A DNA stretch of 64,000 nt from Leyella lascolaii (GTDB taxonomy: Bacteria; Bacteroidota; Bacteroidia; Bacteroidales; Bacteroidaceae), in the NCBI RefSeq assembly GCF_900079775.1, contig NZ_LT556038.1, positions 539,753-603,752 of the forward strand, written 5' to 3'. The notes beneath the pieces are model-generated. The model was given only the letters and a program-made list of their open reading frames with translations, did no database searches and was not told where the DNA came from. Position 1 is the first letter of the stretch, and each line of letters begins with the position of its first letter. Position numbers and translations under genes: made by a program. This document shows positions 37,698 to 45,478 of the stretch, piece by piece.

Positions 37698-38921
37698 ATG
37701 AAGAAGATTATGACACTTGCGTTCCTCGCCATGGTGGCCATGGGAGTGAGCGCCCAGGACAAGAAAGAGAACAGTAACAAGCCTGTTTTCACCGTTGTCA
37801 AGGAGAATCCGATTACAAGTATCAAGGACCAAAGCCGCAGTGGAACATGCTGGGACTACTCTACGCTTGCCTTCTTTGAGAGCGAAATACTCAAGGCAAC
37901 GGGCAAGACATACGACCTCTGCGAGTCTTTCGTGGCTAACAAGAACTACATGGAGCGTGCCATTCAGGTGGTAAGACTGCACGGCGACTGCCAGTTCTCA
38001 CAGGGAGGATCGGCATACGACGTCTATCATGTGCTGAAAACATACGGCATCTGCCCCGAAGACGCGATGCCGTTCCCTGGTTCTCTCTACGGCGACTCGC
38101 TTAACAACTTCAACGAGTTCTTCTCTCTGATGGAACCGTATGTAGCCGCCGTTTCGAGGAGCAAGGCTAAGAAGATATCCGGACAGTGGAAGGTCGGACT
38201 GCAGGGCATACTCGACGCTTATCTCGGAAAATGCCCGGAGAGCTTCACATATGAGGGAAAGACATACACTCCGAAGTCGTTTGCGGCAAGCCTCGGACTC
38301 GACTGGAACAACTATGTCACCGTAACAAGCTACACACACCATCCTTTCTACACCAAGTTCCCGGTTGAGGTACAGGACAACTGGCGCAACCCGGGTTCAT
38401 GGAACCTGCCCATCGACGACATGGCACGCATCATCGACAACGCCGTGATGAACGGTTACACAGTGGCATGGGGCGGTGACGTGAGCGAGGAAGGATTCAC
38501 ACGCTCTGGTCTCGCCTACTCTTACGACACCGACGCTATGCAGAGCTATGCAGGCAGCGACATGGCACGCTGGCTCAAACTGTCGTCTTCGAAGAGGACA
38601 AACATCATCGACTCGCTCGGATGCAAGGTTCCGGAGCTCACTCCGACACAGGAGAAGCGTCAGGAACGCTTTGACAACTGGGAGCTGACAGACGACCACG
38701 GAATGCTCATCTTCGGTATCGCGAAGGACCAGAACGGCAAGGAATACTACATGGTGAAGAACTCATGGGGTGAAGCCGGTGACTATAAAGGCATATGGTA
38801 TATGTCGAAGAACTTCATCGTTGCCAACACAATGGACTACATGGTGAACATCAACGCCATACCTAAGGACATCCGCAAGAAGATGGAGGATGCTGTGAAG
38901 AAAGCCGGCATTGGTGAATAA
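37698..38921 (+). CDS. C1B family peptidase, exported (bleomycin hydrolase/PepC-like)
   Basis: A 407-residue papain-superfamily aminopeptidase. The N-terminus is a signal peptide (MKKIMTLAFLAMVAMGVSAQ), so unlike classical PepC it acts in the periplasm or outside. The nucleophile cysteine, residue 51, sits in DQSRSGTCWDYSTLAFFESE. The histidine is in DDHGMLIFGIA and the asparagine in YYMVKNSWGEAGDYKG. C1B members trim peptides from the N-terminus. It lies 25 nt downstream of the aminopeptidase P gene. A GC-rich hairpin with T-tract lies behind it. Confidence 0.93.
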   Translation: MKKIMTLAFLAMVAMGVSAQDKKENSNKPVFTVVKENPITSIKDQSRSGTCWDYSTLAFFESEILKATGKTYDLCESFVANKNYMERAIQVVRLHGDCQFSQGGSAYDVYHVLKTYGICPEDAMPFPGSLYGDSLNNFNEFFSLMEPYVAAVSRSKAKKISGQWKVGLQGILDAYLGKCPESFTYEGKTYTPKSFAASLGLDWNNYVTVTSYTHHPFYTKFPVEVQDNWRNPGSWNLPIDDMARIIDNAVMNGYTVAWGGDVSEEGFTRSGLAYSYDTDAMQSYAGSDMARWLKLSSSKRTNIIDSLGCKVPELTPTQEKRQERFDNWELTDDHGMLIFGIAKDQNGKEYYMVKNSWGEAGDYKGIWYMSKNFIVANTMDYMVNINAIPKDIRKKMEDAVKKAGIGE

Positions 38922-38946
38922 AACCGCACGGCAGACGCTTACAGGA

Positions 38947-39031
38947 CTGCGGAGCAGGGAAACGCACACACCGGCACATTCCGGATGGAATGGAAGGTGA
39001 GGCGGAACGGACCTGCCCCGCAGCCTTTTTT
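38947..39031 (+). terminator. Probable terminator after the C1 peptidase gene
   Basis: CTGCGGAGCAGG pairs with CCTGCCCCGCAG with one mismatch across a long loop, followed by CCTTTTTTA. The long loop lowers confidence. Confidence 0.5.
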
Positions 39032-39057
39032 ATACATGCCTGACCGAATAAGGCAAT

Positions 39058-39175
39058 CTGAAAACATGGTCTCATCGCACTCGCTGGCACTGTTTTTGAA
39101 TAAAACAGGCTGCGCTCGGCAATATGAAAGCAAGCTTTCATTGCCCTCGCTTGCACTGTTTTTTTTACAAAAACG
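39058..39175 (+). repeat. Hairpin array B4 (short, inverted relative to top strand)
   Basis: One complete short-type core in reverse complement (CTGCGCTCGGCAATATGAAA, then GCAAGCTTTCATTGCCCTCG) with linker-like CACTGTTTTTTTTAC and a partial copy to its left with CACTGTTTTTGAATAAAACA. It lies upstream of the plus-strand recJ gene. Being inverted on the top strand, it keeps the same orientation to its downstream gene as the arrays ahead of minus-strand genes. Confidence 0.75.
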
Positions 39176-39282
39176 CATTATCCATACAATGATTTCCATT
39201 TTTATTTTGTAACTTTACGGGCAGTTTGTGCGTGTCAATCCGCACATTCGCCTCATGCAGAATAAAAAAACTAAACTATATA

Positions 39283-41037
39283 ATGCTTTTCAAATGGAAT
39301 TACAAACCACCGACATCCGAAGAGATAAAGGCGGCTGAAGAGTTAGGAGAAAAGCTTAACATAAGTCCGATTCTTGCCGGTCTGCTCATAAAACGCGGCA
39401 TAACGACCGAGTCGGCAGCCAAACGCTTCTTTCATCCGCAACTGTCTGACCTCATAAATCCCTTTCTGATGAAAGACATGGATGTCGCTGTCGACAGACT
39501 GAACGACGCCATGGGAAGGAAAGAACGCATAATGGTGTACGGCGACTACGACGTCGACGGATGCACGGCAGTGGCATTGGTGTACCGCTTTCTGCTTCAG
39601 TTCTACTCCAACATAGAATATTACATACCCGACAGATACGATGAAGGATACGGCTTAAGCAAGAAAGGCATAGACTATGCGCATGCAAACAACGTGAAGC
39701 TTATCATAATACTCGACTGCGGAATAAAGGCAGCCGAGGAGATAGCTTATGCCAAATCGCTCGGCATAGACTTCATAATATGCGACCATCACGTGCCCGA
39801 CGAGGACATGCCGCAGGCAGTTGCCATCCTCAACCCTAAGCGCAGCGACGACACCTATCCCTTCAAGCATCTGTGCGGATGCGGCATCGGATTCAAGTTC
39901 ATGCAGGCTTTCGCCAAGAACAACGGCATTCCGTTCTCACGGCTCATGCCGCTGCTCGACCTGTGTGCGGTAAGCATAGCAGCCGACATAGTGCCGGTGA
40001 CCGACGAGAACCGCATACTCGCCTATCACGGACTGAAGATTCTCAACCAGAACCCGAGCACCGGACTGAAGGCGATAATAGACATCTGCGGACTGAACAA
40101 CCGCGAGATAGCCATGAGCGACATCGTTTTCAAGATAGGACCGCGCATCAACGCGTCGGGAAGAATAGAGAACGGACGTGAGAGCGTAGACCTTCTTGTG
40201 GAGAAAGAGTTCTCGCACGCGCTGGAGAAAGCAAAGCACATAGACTGCTACAACGAACAACGCAAGGACATAGACAAGCAAATGACCGAGGAGGCAAACC
40301 AGATAGTGGCTCGCCTGGAAAGCCAGCGTCACCGCTCGTCCATCGTCCTTTACGACGAGAACTGGAAGAAGGGAGTCATCGGCATCGTAGCCTCGCGCCT
40401 CACGGAAATATATTTCAGACCCACAGTTGTGCTCACGCGCGACGGCGATCTTGCAACAGGCTCGGCACGGAGCGTCACGGGCTTCGACGTATATTCGGCT
40501 ATAAAAAGCTGCCGCGACATTCTTCTCAACTTCGGCGGACACACATATGCCGCCGGACTGACACTGAAGTGGGACGACATACCCGAGTTCAGGAAACGGT
40601 TCCAGAAATACGTCGACAACCACATACAGCCCGAACAGACAGAGGCGATGCTCAACATCGACACCGTGATAGACTTCAAGGACATCACCAAAAGACTGCA
40701 CAACGACCTTAAGAAGTTCTCACCCTTCGGTCCGTGCAACCCGAAACCAATCTTCTGCACGGTGGGAGTGTACGACTACGGTACGAGTAAGGTGGTGGGA
40801 AGGGAGCAGGAACACATCAAGCTTGAGCTTGTAGACTCCAAGTCGAGCAACGTTGTCAACGGCATAGCATTCGGTCAGAGCGCATCGGCAAGGTACATAA
40901 AGTCGAAGCGCAGTTTCGACATCGCCTACACACTCGAGGACAACGTATTCAAGAAAAACATGGTTCAGCTGCAGATAGAGGACATACGTCCGGCGGAAGA
41001 AGAGGATAACGTACAGGCGGAACAGCACACGTTCTAA
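39283..41037 (+). CDS. recJ: Single-stranded-DNA-specific exonuclease RecJ
   Basis: 5'-3' exonuclease acting in RecF-type recombination and mismatch repair. The 584-residue protein starts at ATG 39283; a 19-codon longer frame lies in the upstream gap. DHH-family motifs: VYGDYDVDGCTAVALV (residues about 86-100), CDHHVPDEDMP (about 167) and the DHHA1 region NFGGHTYAAGLTLK. An OB-like C-terminal region follows (FGPCNPKPIFCTVGVYDYG). recQ follows after 25 nt, so recJ and recQ, which cooperate in end resection, are cotranscribed. Confidence 0.95.
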   Translation: MLFKWNYKPPTSEEIKAAEELGEKLNISPILAGLLIKRGITTESAAKRFFHPQLSDLINPFLMKDMDVAVDRLNDAMGRKERIMVYGDYDVDGCTAVALVYRFLLQFYSNIEYYIPDRYDEGYGLSKKGIDYAHANNVKLIIILDCGIKAAEEIAYAKSLGIDFIICDHHVPDEDMPQAVAILNPKRSDDTYPFKHLCGCGIGFKFMQAFAKNNGIPFSRLMPLLDLCAVSIAADIVPVTDENRILAYHGLKILNQNPSTGLKAIIDICGLNNREIAMSDIVFKIGPRINASGRIENGRESVDLLVEKEFSHALEKAKHIDCYNEQRKDIDKQMTEEANQIVARLESQRHRSSIVLYDENWKKGVIGIVASRLTEIYFRPTVVLTRDGDLATGSARSVTGFDVYSAIKSCRDILLNFGGHTYAAGLTLKWDDIPEFRKRFQKYVDNHIQPEQTEAMLNIDTVIDFKDITKRLHNDLKKFSPFGPCNPKPIFCTVGVYDYGTSKVVGREQEHIKLELVDSKSSNVVNGIAFGQSASARYIKSKRSFDIAYTLEDNVFKKNMVQLQIEDIRPAEEEDNVQAEQHTF

Positions 41038-41062
41038 AACAACATCACAAAACCCGACCTTC

Positions 41063-42976
41063 GTGAGCAACGGCTCTGACAGATACACAAGGATACTCCG
41101 GCAATACTGGGGGCACTCAGCGTTCAGGGGAATACAGCGTGACATAATAGAAAGCATCGGCAGCGGACACGACACTCTCGGACTGATGCCGACCGGAGGA
41201 GGCAAGTCGATAACCTTTCAGGTACCGGCTCTTGCCGCCGAAGGGGTGTGCATTGTCATCACCCCACTCATCGCGCTGATGAAAGACCAGGTGTACAACC
41301 TGCGCCGCCGCGGCATACTGGCTGCCGCAATATACTCGGGCATGACGCGCCACGAGATATTGCGCACGCTCGAGAACTGCATACTCGGAAGCACCAAGGT
41401 GCTTTACGTCTCTCCGGAACGCATTGCCTCAGAGCTGTTCAAGACAAAGCTGCGCCACATGAAGGTGAGTTTCATTACCGTGGACGAGGCTCACTGCATC
41501 AGCCAGTGGGGATATGACTTCAGACCGTCATACCTCCACATTGCCGACATCAGGCAGATAAAACCTGAGGCACCGCTGCTCGCCCTCACAGCAACGGCTA
41601 CAAGACAGGTCGCCGACGACATTCAGGAGAAGCTGAAGTTCAAGGACGGCAACATGTTCCGCATGAGTTTCGAGCGCAAGAACCTTGCCTACATCGTGCG
41701 GCATGCCACAGACAAGCGCGGCGAGATGCTGCATATACTGCGCAGCGTGAGGGGAAGCGCCATAGTGTATGTGAGGAGCCGGAAGCGCGCCTCGGAGATA
41801 AGCGGGTGGCTGGAGGAGAACGGCGTGGAGGCGACATTCTATCATGCGGGGCTCGAACACTCAGTGAAGGACGAGCGGCAGAAACTGTGGCACGACGACG
41901 TGAAGCGCGTCATGGTGGCTACAAACGCCTTCGGCATGGGCATAGACAAGCCTGACGTGCGCGTGGTGATACACTTCGACTGCCCCAGCTCGCTCGAGGC
42001 TTACTTCCAGGAAGCGGGACGTGCCGGGCGCGACGGGATGAAGTCGTATGCCGTGATGCTCTATAACGGCAGCGACGACACCAAACTCCAGAAGCGCATA
42101 GCCGACGAGTTTCCGGAGAAGGAATACATCCGCAGCGTGTACGACCATCTCGCCGGATTCTTCCAGATTGCCGTGAACAACGGCTGCGGACACACATTCA
42201 TGTTCGACATAAGGAAATTCTGCCGCACATACAAGCTCTTCCCGGTACAGACCGACGCCGCGCTGAAGATACTCGAACGTGCCGGATACATAGAATACAA
42301 CACCGACCCGAACTCCGACCCGCGCATTGTCTTCCTCATTTCGCGCGACCACCTTTACATGCTCAACGAGCTCTCGCCGCTTGAGGACAGGCTCATAACC
42401 ACCCTGCTGAGAAACTACGGCTCGCTGTTCATCGACTACACTTACATCGACGAGGACATGATAGCCGCGCAGGCAGGACTCACAAGCCAGCAGATATACC
42501 TCCTGCTGAAAGGGCTCACGCAGAAACGCATACTCCACTTCGTGCCGCGGAGCAAGACGCCTTTCATCACTTATACGCGCGACAGGGTGGACGGCGAGGA
42601 CCTCATCATAACCCGCGACGTGTACGAAGACCGAAAGGAACAGTTCGCAAAAAGGATAAACACCGTAATAGGATATGCCACCAACGACAACGTATGCCGT
42701 AGCAGGCAGCTGCTGAGATACTTCGACGAGCCGCGCTCGACAGACTGCGGACAGTGCGACGTGTGCCTGGCGCACAAGAGGATGCCCGACACCGAGCGTC
42801 TGCTCAGGGATGCGAGGGACATGATAACCGCACTTCTCGACGACAGAAAGAGGCATCACCTCACCGAACTGCTCTCGCTCCGGCTGCCCTCTGACGCTCT
42901 CGACACGGCTCTTGAACAGCTTATAGCCGAGGAGACGATACACGTTGAGAGCAGTTATGTGTATATAGAAGACTGA
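41063..42976 (+). CDS. recQ: ATP-dependent DNA helicase RecQ
   Basis: 3'-5' helicase that unwinds DNA for RecJ. The 637-residue protein begins with GTG at 41063. Helicase motifs: LMPTGGGKSITFQVP (Walker A about residues 43-50), VDEAHCISQWGYDFRPSY, LALTATAT, AFGMGIDKPDVRVVIH and QEAGRAGRDG. A RecQ C-terminal region follows, and the zinc site appears late as CRSRQLLRYF then CGQCDVC. A C-terminal HRDC domain is not obvious, as in many Bacteroidota RecQ. Composite element copy 5 begins 12 nt after the stop codon. Confidence 0.95.
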   Translation: MSNGSDRYTRILRQYWGHSAFRGIQRDIIESIGSGHDTLGLMPTGGGKSITFQVPALAAEGVCIVITPLIALMKDQVYNLRRRGILAAAIYSGMTRHEILRTLENCILGSTKVLYVSPERIASELFKTKLRHMKVSFITVDEAHCISQWGYDFRPSYLHIADIRQIKPEAPLLALTATATRQVADDIQEKLKFKDGNMFRMSFERKNLAYIVRHATDKRGEMLHILRSVRGSAIVYVRSRKRASEISGWLEENGVEATFYHAGLEHSVKDERQKLWHDDVKRVMVATNAFGMGIDKPDVRVVIHFDCPSSLEAYFQEAGRAGRDGMKSYAVMLYNGSDDTKLQKRIADEFPEKEYIRSVYDHLAGFFQIAVNNGCGHTFMFDIRKFCRTYKLFPVQTDAALKILERAGYIEYNTDPNSDPRIVFLISRDHLYMLNELSPLEDRLITTLLRNYGSLFIDYTYIDEDMIAAQAGLTSQQIYLLLKGLTQKRILHFVPRSKTPFITYTRDRVDGEDLIITRDVYEDRKEQFAKRINTVIGYATNDNVCRSRQLLRYFDEPRSTDCGQCDVCLAHKRMPDTERLLRDARDMITALLDDRKRHHLTELLSLRLPSDALDTALEQLIAEETIHVESSYVYIED

Positions 42977-42987
42977 CACCGCGGCTT

Positions 42988-43455
42988 TGCATAAATATAC
43001 GGAAACACACCTTGCGTCATGAATAAATATTCACCGTAACCTGAAAATACCGCCGTTTTTCTGTCCTGACGACTCTTCGGGCGCAAATACGCGAGTTTTC
43101 AGCGTTTCACATACATCATTGACAATCAGGCATTTGCATCATCCCGACAATCCGTACCGCCCATTCCGCCTCGCCAAAGAGCCTCTTTCGCATCCCCAAA
43201 GAGCCTCTTCCGCACCCTCAAAAAGCCTCTTTCACACCTCCAAAAAGCCTCTTTCACCCCCTCAAAAAGCCCATCCCATCCTCTCAAAAAACCTCTCCCG
43301 CGCCTCCAACCCCCGTCCCGCGTCCTCAAAAAGCCTTTTCCACACTCCCACCCCCTCACTTTCTCACCCTCTCACCCTTTCTCACTTCCTCCCCCTCTCA
43401 CTCTTTCCCGTTTTTCGTTGTCAATATTTTTTACTTCCGGAATGAATAAATATAC
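42988..43455 (+). repeat. Composite 22-nt-repeat element, copy 5
   Basis: Starts with GCATAAATATACGGAA and ATGAATAAATATTCACC. The left block includes CGCCGTTTTTCTGTCCT, CAAATACGCGAGTTTTCAGC and ATTGACAATCAGGCATTTGC. From 43175 come clean 22-nt units (AAAGAGCCTCTTTCGCATCC, AAAAAGCCTCTTTCACACCT and others), about eight in all, then a C/T tract. The right block is CGTTGTCAATATTTTTTACT, ending in GAATGAATAAATATAC. Nearly the whole length aligns with copy 6 on the opposite strand at 53760-54207. Confidence 0.82.
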
Positions 43456-43773
43456 ATTTCAAGCAGGTTAAACCCGAACAGAATATAAGGCTTCCATTCT
43501 CATTTCGTACTGCTGTCATCCGGATTGTATTCGGCTTTACAGAAGATGTAGAGGGCTACACCGGGAAAAAGCAGGAGACAATATGACGGCAGCGGTACGG
43601 AAGAATAATGAAGAGCTGACAATAAATCTTAAAGGTACAACCGGCGTTCTGATGACATATCTGGGTTAAAACCGGAATACGACACGGCGGAAGCGGTAAG
43701 GGAAAAGCATTGGCAGACGACAGTCAGACAGCAAGACAGCCACGGCGGCTGACGGCATGTAAGAGTTTAACCC
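43456..43773 (+). other. Gap with one possible 28-codon ORF
   Basis: The only candidate is 43583-43669 (MTAAVRKNNEELTINLKGTT and 8 more residues), preceded by GCAGGAGACAAT, a plausible Shine-Dalgarno that is unusual for this genome. No family recognised; it could be a small protein or a relic. Nothing else seen. Confidence 0.25.
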
Positions 43774-44394
43774 CTACATGCTGCAGAACAGACTCACGAA
43801 GAACGGCACACTCATGTCCACAAGCATGCCGTGCAGGATGGCTACAGGCATCACCTCCTTGCCCGAACAGCGCGTGATGGAAGGCAGCAGCACATCCATC
43901 GAGTTAACCCCTGCGGCAGAGATGGGAGCAAGCTTTCCGAAGTAGCGGCGTATGAGAGGAGCCGCCACAAGCGACATCATCTCGCGCATGATGTTGCTCA
44001 GCAGGGCTATCGTACCGAGCTCGGTGGCTATCTGCATACCCACCGACGGTTCCTTGAACTGTGTTATCAGTATTGACGAAAGCGAATAGTAGGCGAACCC
44101 GCTGCCCACAGCCATGCAGTCGAACACGCTCCAGCGGCTCAGCAGAAGACTCGCGGCGGCAGAGAAAAGCAGCGTGCCCGTGATGGTGGCGACAGGCACA
44201 AGCAATATCTTCGGGCTGACATGTCTCAGGCTCTCACGCAGTTCCTTGTTGCCGCCGATGCCCATTCCCACCTGCAGCATGAGCGCATAGAGTATGCAGA
44301 GAGATATGCCGTGTATGTCGGCGTCTATCTCAAGATACGCTCCGGCGACACATCCGGCGACGAACATAGCCACAACAGACATACTATTTTTCAT
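43774..44394 (-). CDS. lysO: LysO-type lysine exporter, C-terminal module
   Basis: A 206-residue membrane protein with about six helices matching the larger part of the LysO/YbjE (DUF340) family: LQVGMGIGGNKELRE, SLLLSRWSVFDCMAVGSGFAYYS reading into SILITQFKEP, then AAGVNSMDVLLPSITRCSG and AILHGMLVDMSVPFFVSLF. LysO exports L-lysine and toxic analogues such as thialysine. ATG 44394 is chosen because AAAGGAGGTGAGA precedes it at good spacing; a GTG three codons earlier is inside that site. It overlaps the N-terminal module by 11 nt. Splitting into two genes is common in this phylum, so it is probably functional. Confidence 0.85.
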   Translation of the reverse strand: MKNSMSVVAMFVAGCVAGAYLEIDADIHGISLCILYALMLQVGMGIGGNKELRESLRHVSPKILLVPVATITGTLLFSAAASLLLSRWSVFDCMAVGSGFAYYSLSSILITQFKEPSVGMQIATELGTIALLSNIMREMMSLVAAPLIRRYFGKLAPISAAGVNSMDVLLPSITRCSGKEVMPVAILHGMLVDMSVPFFVSLFCSM

Positions 44395-44671
44395 TCTTCT
44401 CACCTCCTTTCCTGAAAAACAGTCGCGTCACAACGCGCGCTGCGATGACGCTTCCGCTCATTCCGAGTATGGCAAGGACGGCTGCCTGCCATCCGAAACG
44501 TCCAAGATTTGATGTTATCACACTGTTTGAGCCTACTGAAAGACCAAGCACGAAGAGCAGCACGAAGATGGTTATGGAGGTGCTCTTCTCTATCTTCTCC
44601 AGTCTCTTTCCGTCGCGCAGGAAATGCCCTATAAGCATACCTGCCAACATGGTGAATACTATGCTGAACAT
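44384..44671 (-). CDS. LysO-type lysine exporter, N-terminal module
   Basis: A 95-residue membrane protein with three helices (MFSIVFTMLAGMLIGHFLRD, then a segment from SITIFVLLFVLGLSVGSNSV and one from FGWQAAVLAILGMSGSVIAA). It corresponds to the N-terminal part of one-chain LysO. The start at 44671 fits the family; upstream codons encode a basic, non-family extension. It is the first gene of the pair, coupled to the larger module by an 11-nt overlap. Confidence 0.8.
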   Translation of the reverse strand: MFSIVFTMLAGMLIGHFLRDGKRLEKIEKSTSITIFVLLFVLGLSVGSNSVITSNLGRFGWQAAVLAILGMSGSVIAARVVTRLFFRKGGEKNEK

Positions 44672-44946
44672 GATTTGTGTTTTCTGTTTTGATAAAAATA
44701 TATGTATAGGATGCCGACAACGGCGCGGCGCACCGGTCAAAGTGGCGGCGCCATAAAGTGTCATGCCTCATCCTGGCGGCACGACTCAATCATATGAAAA
44801 GACGGGAAGAAGAATCAGATGAATCCGCTGAACCAATGGACATGCACGGTATGACTGATGTCGGTGCCTCTGTAAAGCCCGCCGTCACGCCGCTTTCCAC
44901 ATATTATATATAATGTATAGTTCATCGGATATCTCTTTTTTTATAT

Positions 44947-45354
44947 TTTCAGATTTCGCAATCGGACGTAAAGAAAACTTGCTTTTACTTTCCCGAGTGC
45001 AGTTTTTATTTCGCAAAGCTTATGCAAGCGAGAGGAATAAGAACTTGTTCTTATATTCCCGAGTGCAGATAAGCTTATGCAAAGCTAATGCAAACGAGAG
45101 GAAAGAAAACTTGCTTTCACTTTCCCGAGTGCAGATTAGCTTATGCAAAGCTAATGCAAACGAGAGGAAAGAAAGCTTGCTTTGACTTTCCCGAGCGCAG
45201 ATAAGCTTATGCAAAGCTAATGCAAACGAGCGGAAAGAAAGCTTGCTTTTACTTTCCCGAGTGCAGATAAGCTTATACAAAGCTAATGCAAACGAGCGCA
45301 GTGAGAGCTTGCTCTTACACTGCCGAGTGCAGTTTAGCTTATGCAAAGGTAACC
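44947..45354 (-). repeat. Hairpin array B5 (linker TTAGCTTATGCAAAGCTAA)
   Basis: Six short-type cores (e.g. AAACGAGAGGAAAGAAAGCT, then TGCTTTGACTTTCCCGAGCG) joined by 23-nt palindromic linkers ATTAGCTTATGCAAAGCTAA (plus TGC). Period is exactly 66 nt. The hairpin stems vary between units with compensating changes (GGAAAG/CTTTCC, GGAATA/TATTCC, GCAGTG/CACTGC). On the minus strand each complete linker shows TAGCTTTG, a -7-like box. The array is upstream of the minus-strand LysO pair; a divergent MATE gene starts 125 nt to its right. Confidence 0.9.
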
Positions 45355-45424
45355 ATTTTATGCATATTTCACAAATAAATATACAAAAACCATGCCATTA
45401 AGGTATATTATCACATGGCGGATA

Positions 45425-45456
45425 TTTGTATAATTGACCCATAAGAAGTAATTTTG
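45425..45456 (+). promoter_or_regulatory. Promoter of the MATE gene
   Basis: TTTG (45425-45428), 20-nt spacer, TAATTTTG (45449-45456): full Bacteroidota consensus, 22 nt before the ATG. Confidence 0.75.
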
Positions 45457-45478
45457 TACGTCTTTTCACAACTACGCC

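Noticed and set aside
43774..44671. Frameshifted LysO pseudogene
   Set aside because: The two halves have their own start, an excellent Shine-Dalgarno for the second and an 11-nt overlap. The split form is usual in this phylum, so two functional genes are more likely.
44947..45354. Array taken for a CRISPR
   Set aside because: Both the linker and the core are near-constant within an array, cores form hairpins and are shared among loci, and no cas gene is in the window. There are no unique spacers.
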